The notes: generated by a model from the letters alone, not told the origin. Positions 25,869-38,249 are shown, counted from the first letter of the stretch. The stretch is 64,000 bases of DNA from Hirudinaria manillensis (GCA_034509925.1 CM067531.1:222001-286000), one strand, 5' to 3'. Made by a program: numbers and translations.

Positions 25869-27399
25869 ATGTCTTCCAAGTATTTCAACCTCGTCTTTCT
25901 GTTTACTTTTTGGGAATTATTTTCAATCTCCACTACTGACCAGTGGTACAAAACATACTGCGAAGACTCAGTGTGTCTCTATTTCAACGGTACAAGTGTT
26001 TTGACATCGTCAAATGATGAAGCAAACAATATTTGCAAGAGAAGTGGATTCATGCTACTAGAAATTCCAAATACAAAAATTAACCAAATTGTTGACAGAG
26101 CAACCTCATCTTGGGATAATTACGCTAGACCTTTGAATGGATTCTATTTCAGGTTGAATTTGGTGCAAGTTGTTGATTCGAAGTGGAAATGGATAAGCAA
26201 TAATCAGCCTTTAGGTTAATGATTATTTTTTTTAGCTAGTGACATAAATTAATTATGTAAATAATGTAATTTTGACAAAACCATAAACAATAAGATAAAT
26301 CTGTTTACATTCAGACTCTTCCATCTCAATATCAAGTTATCCATACTTTGCAATCGCTCAAATAAACTCCTCCGGAATATATTACAGCACAGAATTTGAA
26401 AGATCCAAATATCCTTCTATTTGTTCTTGCAATGGTAATTTTTTTATATATTTTTATAATTAATGATAACAAAAATATGAAATATCTTCATAATTTTGTT
26501 GAACTTCTATTTAAAAATATATTCAAAATTTAATAAATCAAAATAATTAAGGACCCTGCAAGAACTCGGGAAGCTGCTCAATAAGTGACGGATCAAATTT
26601 ATGCATCGAGGTGGTTAACATTGATGCAAATTGGTTTGATTCTCGAAGCAATTGTCAAAACATGGGTGGTGATTTGGCCATTGTCGTACAAAGTCCTTCA
26701 CCGCAGTGGATCTCCAATGTTCCTGCTGGAAGTTATTGGATTGGTCTGACGAGAGCAAAATACGTGTGGAACTCAAATGGTAGTTTTAAATAACTTGTCA
26801 GTTGCTTGTGCATCAGTTTTACAAAGAGCTGTTATTTAACAAAATGTGATCGTGACATAACGCAATGAACAGTATTGGGTGCCTTAACTGGAATTCATAT
26901 CATTTAATATTTTAAGGAAATTTATCAACATAAAAATAATCTATATTAAATTTATTGTTAAAATTAATGTTTGTAGCTGAAACAGCGACTTACTTCAAAT
27001 GGGCTGAAGGTGAACCAATCCAAGTTCATGAATGCACCTGTATATCACACAAGGAATTTGGATCTCCAAACTATTTTTTCAAGTCTCCTTGTTCTGATAG
27101 CAAACCATTCATTTGCATGAACACGTCATCATTGAAATCAACATCAACATCTATTTCATTTATCCCGTCTTCAACAGCTACAACTATTGTTATAAAGATA
27201 ATTTTGGAAATCCTAAACCCAAGTATTTTCTAATGCAACATTTTAGTAGAATAATCAATTAATTTCTAATTTCTTCACAATTGCATATTTTGATTTTTTT
27301 TTAATTTAATCAAAATGTTGTTCAAAACAAAATATCAAAACAGATGTTGCTGGAATCATGGCTGGATTTGCAATCAGCGCACTTGCACTGATTGTGTAG
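25869..27399 (+). CDS. Two-CTLD receptor, cassette I tail-less form (lectin C)
   Basis: Five exons: 25869-26214, 26315-26434, 26552-26779, 26977-27222, 27344-27399; 331 aa, all introns phase 1. Close paralog of lectin B: same signal peptide, CTLD1 (CEDSVCLYFNG to SICSCNG) and CTLD2 (SYWIGLTRAKYVW, FKWAEGEPIQ, PFICM). Here CTLD2 and the Ser/Thr stalk share one exon (SSLKSTSTSISFIPSSTATT), so the intron seen in B is absent. The membrane exon ends at a TAG at exactly the same codon as in B (ALALIV, then stop), so the stop predates their split. Behind it the exon still runs to a GTGAGT donor, and a degraded tail exon follows at about 27526-27664. A second, intact stalk-membrane-tail cassette lies at 28539-29555 (separate entry). 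Confidence 0.8.
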
Positions 27400-28538
27400 T
27401 TTAAGTCTGTGTTCCTTTATGTTTTCAAATACCTTTGGAAGTGAGTTCTTTTTATTTTGGCATAGTTAACAATTGGAAAGAATAAAATAATTAAATTTCA
27501 TAAATAAGTAAAACCCTTTTTACAGGCTGGTTGTCTTCTCAAACACTTCATCGATTACAATTTCAATCATCCTGATGGCTATCATCGCTAAACGTTTGAC
27601 CAATTTACTAACTTCTATTGAAACCAATCACTCAATCTCCGTGGAAAACAAAGACTTCCCTTAAGAAACACGCGTTTAATTAAAAAACAAAAGATTTATT
27701 AAGATTAACAGTTTAATTTCGACAATTTGTTTTCTAAATTATACAAATTCATTCATTACTGTTTTTATTTAACATTTTGTAAATTGATCACAATCAATCA
27801 ATTTCTTGGGTGGAAAGATTTCATGACTGGTTGCTTTTAATTCTTTTACTGGTTTCGTTTGTGGCCAATTTTATGATTTCTTAAACTTTCTGATTTTGTC
27901 ACCTATTAATCTTTTCGTGTTCCAAATCAAGAAGGAACTTAAAAATAACTTGAGCTATTTCAATGATGCCAGTCTGTAACACTTTCAAAGCACCTTCTAC
28001 TGAACAATATTAACTTCCTTCATAAGGCCATAGTCAAGTAATATTGGGTTGAAATTCATTCGGTGAACTTTTTTCTTAACTAATTTATTAAATTTAATAA
28101 ATTTGTCTCAAATACTCAAATGTTTTTGCTGTTGTTCTTGCTAGGCTCAATTGTCGTTCTGCCAAGTAAATTTAAATTTGAAATAATTCAATTTAATTTG
28201 AGGTTTGCATTCATAAATTGATGACGATGAGGTTATGTTTGCATGTTCATGATTTTATATCATTTCCTATAAATACCAACACATATTTATTTGTAATTTA
28301 AGTTGGATGACTTAAAAATAAATAAACCTGAATTATTTTCATTCAATAAATAATGTTTAAATCCGTTTTCCGGAAAACAAACATCCATTCAGATGAAGTA
28401 AAAATATCTGAGGCCTAATTAAATATGGCTACTAGGAAGGGAACCTCGGTCTTCTTAACTAATATTAATTAATGTTGTGTTAATTAATTAATTTTATGTT
28501 ATGTTACATTAACTCAGAACATTAATTCCTTTATTCAG
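27400..28538. other. Remnant tail exon and intron between cassettes of lectin C
   Basis: Contains the remnant tail exon (about 27526-27664) and, from about 27970, the left part of a duplicated segment that recurs at about 33935. No other exon seen. Confidence 0.55.
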
Positions 28539-29555
28539 GTGGCAGTTTAAGCACAACAACTAATCCGTCAACTACTTCTTTTTCTGCTTCCACTATGCTT
28601 TCTTCCACTGCCAACAAATCATCTGATCCACCACTATCATTAACAACATCATCATCAACAACAACAACATTATCAATAACATCATCAACTTCTAAAACTT
28701 TAAATGCAACTTCGACTTTTGCTTCTCAAAATTCTTATTCAAGTTCCATCAACACTTCATCTTCTTCAACCTCTGCCTCTGCAAGTAATTTTTCTTCAAG
28801 TTCCATAGAAAGTACCTCAACTTCTCAAACAGGTATTGACATATAAACTCTTGCGAATTAATTCAATTTATTTATAAATATTAAGCAATTTAAATAATTT
28901 GAACAAAGAATCATTTACTTTATATTACCAATGCTCGATAAATTCTTGAAATTGTATTTTTTTTCTTTTTGTCAGTTAATCTTCCTCTGGCAATTGGACT
29001 TGGAGTTGGCATTCCTTTAGGACTTTTGATTATTGGTGCCTTAGTGGCTCTCATAATCTTTACTGTTCGACGTAAAAGGTAGTTCAAAGTGATAATAATA
29101 AAAATACAAATATTATTAACAATGACGGAATTCATAAAACAACTTCAATGGATTTCTTTACACCACACACTGTCAACTTTTTATTCAAATTAAGATTGCA
29201 ATTTTAGTTTTCAATGTTTTCATTGTTCATATCGAGTGACACAAACTCGTAAAATTATGTTTTTAGGGCTTTAAAGGATTCGAAGGTTTTCAACTTCATG
29301 AAAGAATTGAATAATCAGAGATTAAAAACGAAAAAGATTACAAAAGTACAACATTCTTCTGAAACTTCAAATGACGTTCAAATGATGGATTCTGACGTGA
29401 CAAAGACATTCACTTCAGAGGGAATTTATTACAACGTTGCCATGGAGATGCAAAATCAATCAACGCTTCGAACAACTGGGACAACAGAATCACAATATGA
29501 GTCACTCGACATGAAGAAAGACTCTGAACATGTTTACAGTAGTTTTAATATTTAA
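28539..29555 (+). CDS. Lectin C cassette II: Ser/Thr stalk, membrane segment, tyrosine tail
   Basis: Three exons: 28539-28832, 28976-29078, 29267-29555. The first starts in phase 1 and has no signal peptide or start of its own, so it needs upstream exons. Joining it to the lectin C donor at 27222 (phase 1) gives one 541-aa frame. The stalk is almost pure Ser/Thr/Asn (98 codons). The membrane segment is LAIGLGVGIPLGLLIIGALV followed by RRKR. The tail has GIYYNVAM (pYxN, a Grb2-type site), ESQYESLDM (S-x-Y-x-x-L, ITIM-like) and HVYSSFNI. The stalk and membrane exons are near-identical to 34500-35039, and the tail exon is near-identical to 40075-40357. Whether it is spliced to lectin C alone is inference. 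Confidence 0.72.
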
Positions 29556-30718
29556 CTATTTTTTCCTTGGCTTTAGCCATAGAAATAATTAGGACGTTCT
29601 ATTTTTTTTCTTGCAAGTAATCCCTCATTTTGTACAAGCAAAAAAGATTTGTTTTAAGTCATTTAATTAGTAAAATTGTTTTTAAAACTTTATAACAGAC
29701 ATAGACGTTCTCCTGAACAACTCATGCGTAACCGATGAGTAAATTTTCAAACATTTTTCGCACAAAATCCATATTTACAAACTCTGAAAATATTTTTCCT
29801 GTGGAAAATGTAAACATTTTTAACATCAAAAACGAATTAAAACTTGAATTTAATGGATGGTTCAGTTATCACGAAAGTAGATGACGCAGGTGTGATTGGG
29901 CCAAACGATTCAAAATAAGTTGTTGACGAGGAAGATAAGCACGGATGAAAAACAGAAGAATGAGATCACATTGTAGTGCTGTGAAATAAAAAATTGCTGA
30001 CAGAGTTGAAATAATCTCAGTTCTTGCATTTTTAGTAGATTTTACACTGTGAGCAAATGATTAATACGTGTAAAAAGGTTGAAAAGTCGAGAATTAAATC
30101 AGAAATAAGTTCTGGGATTGTTTAACTAAAACTCATACTGTCATTGCAATTTGTCCTTGCTCGAATTGGAAATCGAAAACTGTGTTAGTGGTCCTATTGG
30201 ACCCTTCAGTTTGAATAAATAAATAAATAAATAAATAAAACTTATAAAACATGTTACAAAGGACGTCTTATTAAAATTCGATTAATGTGATTATCCTCAT
30301 CAAAGTTTGAAACAATAAATCACACTAAAAATATTTTAAGTTATGAAAAACTAGTATGAATAAATAATGTAATTATCATACAATATGACGTAAATTAATA
30401 ATTTTACTACCTAAATATAATTATAACATTAAATCAGTAAAAATTGTGATCAGACTAAAATTCTCATTTGTTTGAAAAACATTACCCTAATCACGTACAC
30501 TTCGAATATTTGAACCAATTGCATTTTAAAGCGAAACATATTCAAAGCAATACTTCCTGCTTCCACATTGTGGGTACTCGGCTTTATTAAGAAAGCCATA
30601 CTTGTTGCTATTCTTAAGCTTCATATTTTGCCACGACCTCGATTCTTTTGGTCTTCAGCCTTATTTTCGTTTGGCATTCAGTTCTGTGGGCCTATGAGTG
30701 ACGAACATTGATTCAGAG
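29556..30718. other. Intergenic between lectins C and D
   Basis: AT-rich, with a (TAAA)n run at about 30213-30240. The last 200 bp resemble the region just before lectin C (shared text around the starts), so it is probably a duplicated promoter. Confidence 0.45.
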
Positions 30719-33349
30719 ATGTCTTCCAAGTATTTCAACCTCGTTTTTCTGTTTACTTTTTCGGAATTATTTTCAATCTCCACTACTGACCAGTGGTACA
30801 AAACATACTGCGAAGACTCAGTGTGTCTCTATTTCAACGGTACAAGTGTTTTGACATCGTCAAATGAGGAAGCAAACAATATTTGCAAGAGAAGTGGATT
30901 CATGCTACTAGAAATTCCAAATGCAAAAATTCACGAAATTGTTGACCGAGCAACCTCAACTTGGGATGATTACGCTAGACCTTTGAATGGATTCTATTTC
31001 AGGTTGAATTTGGTGCAAGTTTTGGATTCAAAATGGACATGGATAGGCACTAATCAGCCTTTAGGTTAATGATTAATCATTTTTAACTAGTGAAATAAAT
31101 TAATTATGTAAATAATGTAATTTTGACAAAACTACAAACAATAAGATAAATCTGTTTACATTCAGACTCTTCCGTCTCAATATTAAATTATCCATACTTT
31201 GCAATCGCTCAAATAAACTCCTCAGGAATATATTACAGCACAGAATTTGAAAGATCCAAATATCCTTCTATTTGTTCTTGTAATGGTAATTTTTTTATAT
31301 ATTTTTATAATTAATGATAACAAAAATATGAAATATCTACATTATTTTGTTGTGCTTCTATTTAAAAATATATTCAAAATTTAATAAATCAAAATAATTA
31401 AGGACCCTGCAAGAACTCGGGAAGCTGCTCAATAAGTGACAGTCGATCAAATTTATGCATCGAGGTGGTTAACATTGATGCAAATTGGTTTGATTCTCGA
31501 AGCAATTGTCAAAACATGGGTGGCGATTTGGCCATTGTCGTACAAAGTCCTTCACCGCAGTGGATTTCCAAGGTTCCTGTTGGAAGTTATTGGATTGGTC
31601 TGACGAGAGCAAAATACGTTTGGAACTCAACTGGTAATTTTAAATAACTTGTCAGTTGCTTGTGCATCAGTTTTACATGTCTTTAGATGTCATTTAAAAT
31701 AAATTTAAGCATGTCATGTTTTGGCATGGAATAACAGTATGGGATACCTTAACTGGAATATATATCATCGAGAATTTTTGACATTATATAATAAATAGCA
31801 TAAAATTCCCAACATAAATATAATTTTTCTTAAATTTTTCCTAAAATTAATTTTTGTAGCTGAAACAGCGACTTACTTCAAATGGTCTGAAGGCGAACCA
31901 ATCCAGGGTCATGACTGCACCTTTATATCACACAAGGACTTTAGATCTCCAAACTATTTTTTCAAGTCTCCTTGTTCTGATGGCAAACCATTCATTTGCA
32001 TGAATGCAATTGGAAACTACAATCGTCAGTGTTAACTTTTAGCCAAAGATAAAAATAATTTTATCGTAAAATTTATTTAAATTTGCTTAAATTTATTTTT
32101 AAACTACTTGTTATGTTGTCCAGAAGAGCAGATAATTTGTAGAAAGATGGTTTGGGTTAATATAATATGATATAATATAATACAAATTGGAAGTGATTGT
32201 AATTGGATTGAACAGACGTGATTAGTTCAGTTTCAGATGTCTGCACCTGCCAGTTCATTTATGTTCCCCTGGTTGAATTTTAAGAAGAAATATTATTAAA
32301 TACTATTAAATATTATCAAATACTATTTAATATTATTAAATATTATTAATTTTCACTTAATTTTGATCCCAGAGACTTTCTTCTCTCTAACATCTCCACT
32401 ATTTTCAACTTCTTCTTCTTCATCATCAGCACCCATCCCTATTCCCCTGACATCAACCACATTAACTACACCTTCATCTTTCGTGTCTCCAACAGCAACA
32501 ACAAAAGCAGTCACAACAACTTCTACCACAACAGTTTCAACAACTGCTACAGCAATTGCTGCAACAGTAACTTCTTACATTCAAACCCTAACAACGGTAT
32601 CCCAAAGCTCAAGTAATTTCTAGTGTAACATTTTAAAACGATATTTTTAATTCCTTCGACTGCAGTTTTGATTTTAACTTTTTTTTTTTAAATTTAACCA
32701 CAAAACACTGATTTATATCGAAACAGGTCTTGTTGGAATCATAGCTGGAGTTTCAACTTTTGCACTTTTACTCATCGTGTTACTTATCATCGTGCTCCTT
32801 CTTGTCTTGAAATACCTAAAAAAGTGAGCTTTTTTTTACTTTGAGATAAATAGTTAAACATCTGAAAGATTAAAATAATTAAACTTCAGAAATAAAAATC
32901 CAACTTATCAAACCACAATCGACGACCGGCTAACCGTCGGAAAAAGAAATTCTTCAAATGTTTACGAAACTGAAATTTCTGTAAGAACCAGTGGCACAAT
33001 TTACGGACCTTATGATAATGTGGAAGCTACAGACAAATACGAAGAGATTGAAGAATGTGCCATCTATGACGAATTGAATGAAAGATCATTTCAGGAAAAG
33101 ACATTCCAAGATTGTGATTCCAAGTATTACCAGGAAGTGAACGGTTTGGATAGATTGTCGTCTCAAAATATCACCGATGAATATTGCAGTCATCTTGATA
33201 AAAACATCGTCAATCGAAATTCTAAATGTTTGACCAATTATCCAACTTCAAATGACCACGATGAACCGCATTCAGTCACAGAAGAAAACAAAGACTTACC
33301 TACAGTAAAAAGTCTTAGAGAAATGGATGAAAATAAAAGAATTTCTTAG
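30719..33349 (+). CDS. Two-CTLD receptor with ITAM-like tail, cassette I (lectin D)
   Basis: Seven exons: 30719-31064, 31166-31285, 31403-31633, 31860-32024, 32373-32612, 32727-32823, 32890-33349; 552 aa. It has a signal peptide and two CTLDs as in lectins B and C (WIGLTRAKYVW; FKWSEGEPIQ), an 80-residue Ser/Thr/Pro stalk, then a complete membrane segment (LVGIIAGVSTFALLLIVLLI) where B and C carry a stop. The tail (about 150 residues) is rich in tyrosine: VYETEI, YDNV (pYxN), DKYEEIEE whose YEEI is the textbook Src-family SH2 ligand, and IYDEL eight residues after YEEI begins. YEEI-x5-YDEL is close to an ITAM, though the spacer is 5 rather than 6-8. YYQEV and EYCSHL follow. Likely role: cell-surface recognition coupled to tyrosine kinases. 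Confidence 0.82.
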
Positions 33350-34499
33350 AATTTCTGGACGCAATAATTTTATTTCGACAATTTATTGTGCAAATCGAGC
33401 AATTGATGACTAATGCGAACAAAATATTCATTACTTGATTTGCAAATTAACCGCCAGGGTGAGAGTTTTCTTGCCCTTGAATTGGTTTATTTAATGGTGC
33501 AATTTTATTGGTGATATATTTTGGGATTATATTTGAAATAATAAAAAATATTGTTAAAATTACAATTGATTTGTCGGAATATTAATTTTGAAATAAAAAA
33601 CGCGAGTGTAAGTTGTCTGTGATTGCATACTTTTCGTAATCTCAAGAAAAACTTATGTGATTTGTAATCTGTTAGTGCAGAACAACCTGAATGTAGCATG
33701 TGAAAGCAAATGCAATTATTTAGGAAGATGAAAAAACTCATACTTTAAATTTAAATATCGAATTAATCTAATTTAATCGCAAGTTTATACCACTTAAATT
33801 TGATATTTGCCCCTGATTTAATATTTATTTATAATTTGTTTGATTCGCTCGTGGTCATTTGGATTTCGTGCTAGAAATCAAGAAGGAAGAATGTAATTTT
33901 AACCCAAGCTATTCTAAGTTGGCAAACAATGCAAAGCTGCAACACTTTCAAAGCACCTTCTGCTGAACAATATTAACTTCCTTCATAAGACCACAGTGAA
34001 AGTAATATTAGATTGAAATTCATTCGGTTTAATTCTTTTTACAGTAATTTATTATATTTAATAAATTTATCTCAAATACTCAAATGTTTTTGCTGTTGTT
34101 CTTGCTAGGCTCAATTGTCGTTCTGCCAAGTAAATTTAAATTTGAAATAATTCAATTTAATTTGAGGTTTGCATTCATAAATTGATGACGATGAGGTTAT
34201 GTTCATGTTCATGATTTTATATCATTTCCTATAAATACCAACACATATTTATTTGTAATTTAAGTTGGATGATTTAAAAATAAATAAACCTGAATTGATT
34301 TGATTCAATAAATAATGTTTAAATCCATTTTCCGGAAAACATCATCCATTCAGATGAAGTAAAAATATCTGAGGCCTAATTAAATATGGCTACTAGGAAG
34401 GGAACCTCGGTCTTCTTAACTAATATTAATTAATGTTGTGTTAATTAATTAATTTTATGTTATGTTACATTAACTCAGAACATTAATTCCTTTATTCAG
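33350..34499. other. Intron or intergenic between cassettes of lectin D
   Basis: From about 33935 this copies the segment at about 27970-28538. No exon seen. Confidence 0.5.
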
Positions 34500-35559
34500 G
34501 TGGCAGTTTAAGCACAACAACTAATCCGTCAACTACTTCTTTTTCTGCTTCCACTATGCTTTCTTCCACTGCCAACAAATCATCTGATCCACCACTATCA
34601 TTAACAACATCATCATCAACAACAACAACATTATCAATAACATCATCAACTTCTGAAACTTTAAATGCAACTTCGACTTTTGCTTCTCAAAATTCTTATT
34701 CAAGTTCCATCAACACTTCATCTTCTTCAACCTCTGCCTCTGCAAGTAATTTTTCTTCAAGTTCCATAGAAAGTACCTCAACTTCTCAAACAGGTATTGA
34801 AATATAAACTCTTGCGAATTAATTCAATTTATTTATAAATATTAAGCAATTTAAATAATTTGAACAAAGAACCATTTACTTTATATTACCAATGCTCGAT
34901 AAATTCTTGAAATTGTATTTTTTTTCTTTTTGTCAGTTAATCTTCCTCTGGCAATTGGTCTTGGAGTTGGCATTCCTTTAGGACTGTTGATCATTGGTGC
35001 CTTAGTGGCTCTCATAATCTTTACTGTTCGACGTAAACGGTAGCTCAAAGTGATAATAATAAAAATACAAATATTATTAACAATGACGGAATTCATAAAA
35101 CGACTTCAATGGATTTCTTTATATACTTTTTGTTATCTATCATGGCTGTAAACCGATAATTTAACTTCTGATGATTTGTTTGGTTAACTGCAATGGACAA
35201 GATAAATAATAAAAATAATATTTTAAATATAAATAACAAAAATTATTTTATAAAAAAGAAACGAAAATGGCAACGGATTCTTTAAAAAGAAAAACTCAGT
35301 GGCCGAAACCGAAGAAATCGTCATGGGGGATTATGCCAATTCAAGGGACTTCAAACAGATTCCCAATTCAACTTCTGATGAAACCTATTCAAATTGGAAC
35401 ACAAACGAACAGAAAGGAAAGAATTTTATGGATTCAGATGTTCAGGAAACGGGATTAAATTATGCAAATCTGGATTTTACAAACAAGAAAGGGGAGGGGT
35501 TAAATTATGCCAATTTGGATTTTAAGACCAGGAAGACATTGGTTCCAGCAGAGACATGA
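34500..35559 (+). CDS. Lectin D cassette II: stalk, membrane segment, double-ITIM tail
   Basis: Three exons: 34500-34793, 34937-35039, 35259-35559. Entry is phase 1 with no start of its own. Joined to the lectin D donor at 32024 (phase 1) it gives an unbroken 519-aa frame. Stalk and membrane exons duplicate those at 28539-29078 almost base for base. The tail exon differs: it has GDYANS, then two copies of GLNYANLDF, each a perfect ITIM (L-x-Y-x-x-L), the type that recruits SHP phosphatases in vertebrate inhibitory receptors. The remnant MDSDV shows it derives from the same ancestral tail as the copies at 29267 and 40075. The tail acceptor is purine-rich and weak, so the splice needs RNA support. 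Confidence 0.7.
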
Positions 35560-36446
35560 TTGATTATTATTTATTTATTATTATTATTATTATTACAATT
35601 AAATACAATTGAAAATGAAATTAACAATTTTTTGAAATTTATGAAATATAATATGCTGCAGTTTACAACAATTGCTTAATGATGTTTCATATATTCCAGT
35701 GAAATGTCTCTGATTTTTAACATTACATCAACCGTGAAATATTATTAAATGTTTTTTGCACAGATTTTGGACTACTGATTGACTATATGAAATAATAAAC
35801 TTATTTCTCCATTTATTTTTTATATTTAAAAAAGATTGCAAATAAATTATGATTATAAGAAAGTCGTCTTTTAGGAGGATTCAGAAATTGGAAATTAATT
35901 TTTATTATCAACTGGGAAAATAAATTTTTATTTCGGGGAAATAACTGGATTTTCTTTTTCAATCTGTTGGAACCACGAAAACAATTTCAAATTTATCCAC
36001 AATTTACTCACGAATTTAGCGTAATTTGTTTTGAAAATTCCGATGATACACGTGGGACTTTTTTTTTAATTTTTAAAATTTAGTCAACAAGAAAAACTCT
36101 CTACTCAAGAAGTTCTTTATTGTCAATTACAAGCCCAGGAGATTATGGATTAAAGCCGGCAGCAGGTGAACAATGTAATACAACAGGTGTATAATGTAAT
36201 ACAACAGGTACATAATGCAATATAATATTACTTGTTGTTTACTATACAATGGTGGTAGGTGTTTGAATTGAATTACAACTTCATATGACTTAGGCTTTTA
36301 CATGCTCATTTACATACATTTTCTTTTGCGCTTCTGGTATGTGAGAATTAAACGTGGAAACAGTTTAAAACTGATTTTTAATGTTTAAATCGTCTTAAAG
36401 TGTAAGTTGTATGCTGTTTATAAATCATTCAAGTACATTTCTTACG
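35560..36446. other. Intergenic
   Basis: AT-rich, with three copies of an acaggt.ataatg.aata motif near 36170-36225. No exon seen. Confidence 0.4.
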
Positions 36447-37282
36447 ATGAAAGTTTTCTCAGTCTTCTTTATTGCTGTCCTTTTGGCTCTGCAATCTGTT
36501 TATTCCCAGGGTTAATTGTTTTTTTTTTTAGAGATTTGAATGTGAAATTTGTAATATTCGTTTATAATTTAGAATTTGGAAGTACTGGAGGTTTTAATGG
36601 ATCTGGTTATAACCCTTACACTGGTGGATATGACTCCGGACCAGATTCTACCGGGCCACATTCTACTGGATCATATTCCTTACCAACAATCAGCTCAACA
36701 ACCATCTCAAAACCCACCTCAAAAACCACTTCAACAACCACCACAACAACCACCACCACAACAACAACGACCCCAACAACTGCTTATGAAACACCTACAA
36801 AGTCATATCTGACTTCTGCAGGAGATTGCATTTCATCAACAACATGCAACGGTCTGTTGGCAGGACTTGTGATATTTTTCATTCTTTTCCTTCTGTCTAT
36901 CTGCTTGGCTGTTTGGTGTTACATGAGATGGAGACGTTTGGCTTCTGAAATGAGGTAAAATTAATTTAAATTTAATTAATGCCTGATTATTAACGAATAT
37001 CATATTAAATAAATATTTCACCATAAATCCAGAAATGGGGAAGATTATCAAATGACAAAAGATATCGGAAAACCTTGCAAACTCAACCATAAAATGGAAA
37101 ACAAAACAAAAATCCACCTGGAAAGGTCAGGTGACCTCAACCTGTCAGGACCACGTGATCCCAAGTCAAACAACCACGAAATCTATTACAACGACGTACA
37201 TTATAAAAACATGGATTCACATTACTTGGAACTCGTTGGCGATTCACTTCAAGAACATGATTACGATACAGTTCGGGCTTAA
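36447..37282 (+). CDS. Small mucin-like type I membrane protein with tyrosine tail
   Basis: Three exons: 36447-36510, 36573-36954, 37033-37282; 231 aa. The signal peptide is MKVFSVFFIAVLLALQSVYS. The ectodomain has no CTLD: a Gly/Ser/Tyr-rich part (STGGFNGSGYNPYTGG) and a run of about 18 Thr, then two Cys (DCISSTTCNG). The membrane segment is LVIFFILFLLSICLAVWC. The tail carries HYKNM (YxxM, a PI3-kinase-type site, also pYxN), SHYLEL (S-x-Y-x-x-L, ITIM-like) and DYDTV. The phase pattern 1 then 2 equals that of the neighbouring lectins, so it is probably the same family with the lectin exons lost or never gained. It may act as a co-receptor; this is inference. Confidence 0.8.
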
Positions 37283-37697
37283 AATATTTTCAGTTTCACG
37301 TATTACTTGTGGATTATTATAAATTATTTTTTGATTATTAACAATTATTTGTGAATTAGTTTAAGTCATAAATTATTAAAAATCAATTTACCTTGATTTA
37401 CTTTTAATGAAGTTGTCAGATTTTACGATACCTTACATCTTTTTCGACATTTGTTGAAATTAATTTATTTGTTTCCTAAAAATGCAAATTTATTAATGAA
37501 TTAAAACTTGCTGGAATAAAATATAAAACATAAATTGATTTATTAAAACGCATCTTTTTAAATAAAATGGATCAGAAAAGTTGAAATTATTTAAAAAAAA
37601 TTTTTTTTTTAATGATTAGCAAATTTATTTAAATTCAAGGCTGAGTTTAATTTTATGCAAATACATTTATCATATTAAAATTTATTTCAATTGCAAA
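37283..37697. other. AT-rich spacer
   Basis: Nothing coding seen. Leads into the TATAA array. Confidence 0.4.
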
Positions 37698-37910
37698 AAA
37701 TATAATATAATATAATATAATATAATATAATATAATATAATATAATATAATATAATATAATATAATATAATATAATATAATATAATATAATATAATATAA
37801 TATAATATAATATAATATAATATAATATAATATAATATAATATAATATAATATAATATAATATAATTTAATTTAATTTAATATAATTTAATATAATATAT
37901 TATAATATAT
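37698..37910. repeat. (TATAA)n pentanucleotide microsatellite
   Basis: About 35 perfect copies of the 5-mer followed by decayed units (taattt variants). The length suggests it is still variable. Confidence 0.95.
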
Positions 37911-38249
37911 CGCAATAATAAACAATCTCCGTTGATTAGTTCATCATTTATTTCTTTGTATTACCATTTATTTAATTGTTTTAAAAATTAATTCAATTAC
38001 TATTTATTTAATTTTACTTCTGACTTAAAAAGAAAAACAGAAATACTAAGAAATTATTTCATTTGTTCTCACAAACGCAAGGAATGATTTTATTCTGCGA
38101 AATCTTCTTTCGTGTCTGCAAAGCAATCAAAACCTGTTGCAGTTTTAAACTCAGTCACATCCTGATCTTAAATCGTCTGCCTTCAAATGTCTTCTTTTTT
38201 CGTTTTATTTATTAATAATATTAAATATTAGAAATTCAAAACTATTAAA
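37911..38249. other. AT-rich spacer
   Basis: No exon seen; probably the 5' region of the gene starting at 38250. Confidence 0.4.
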
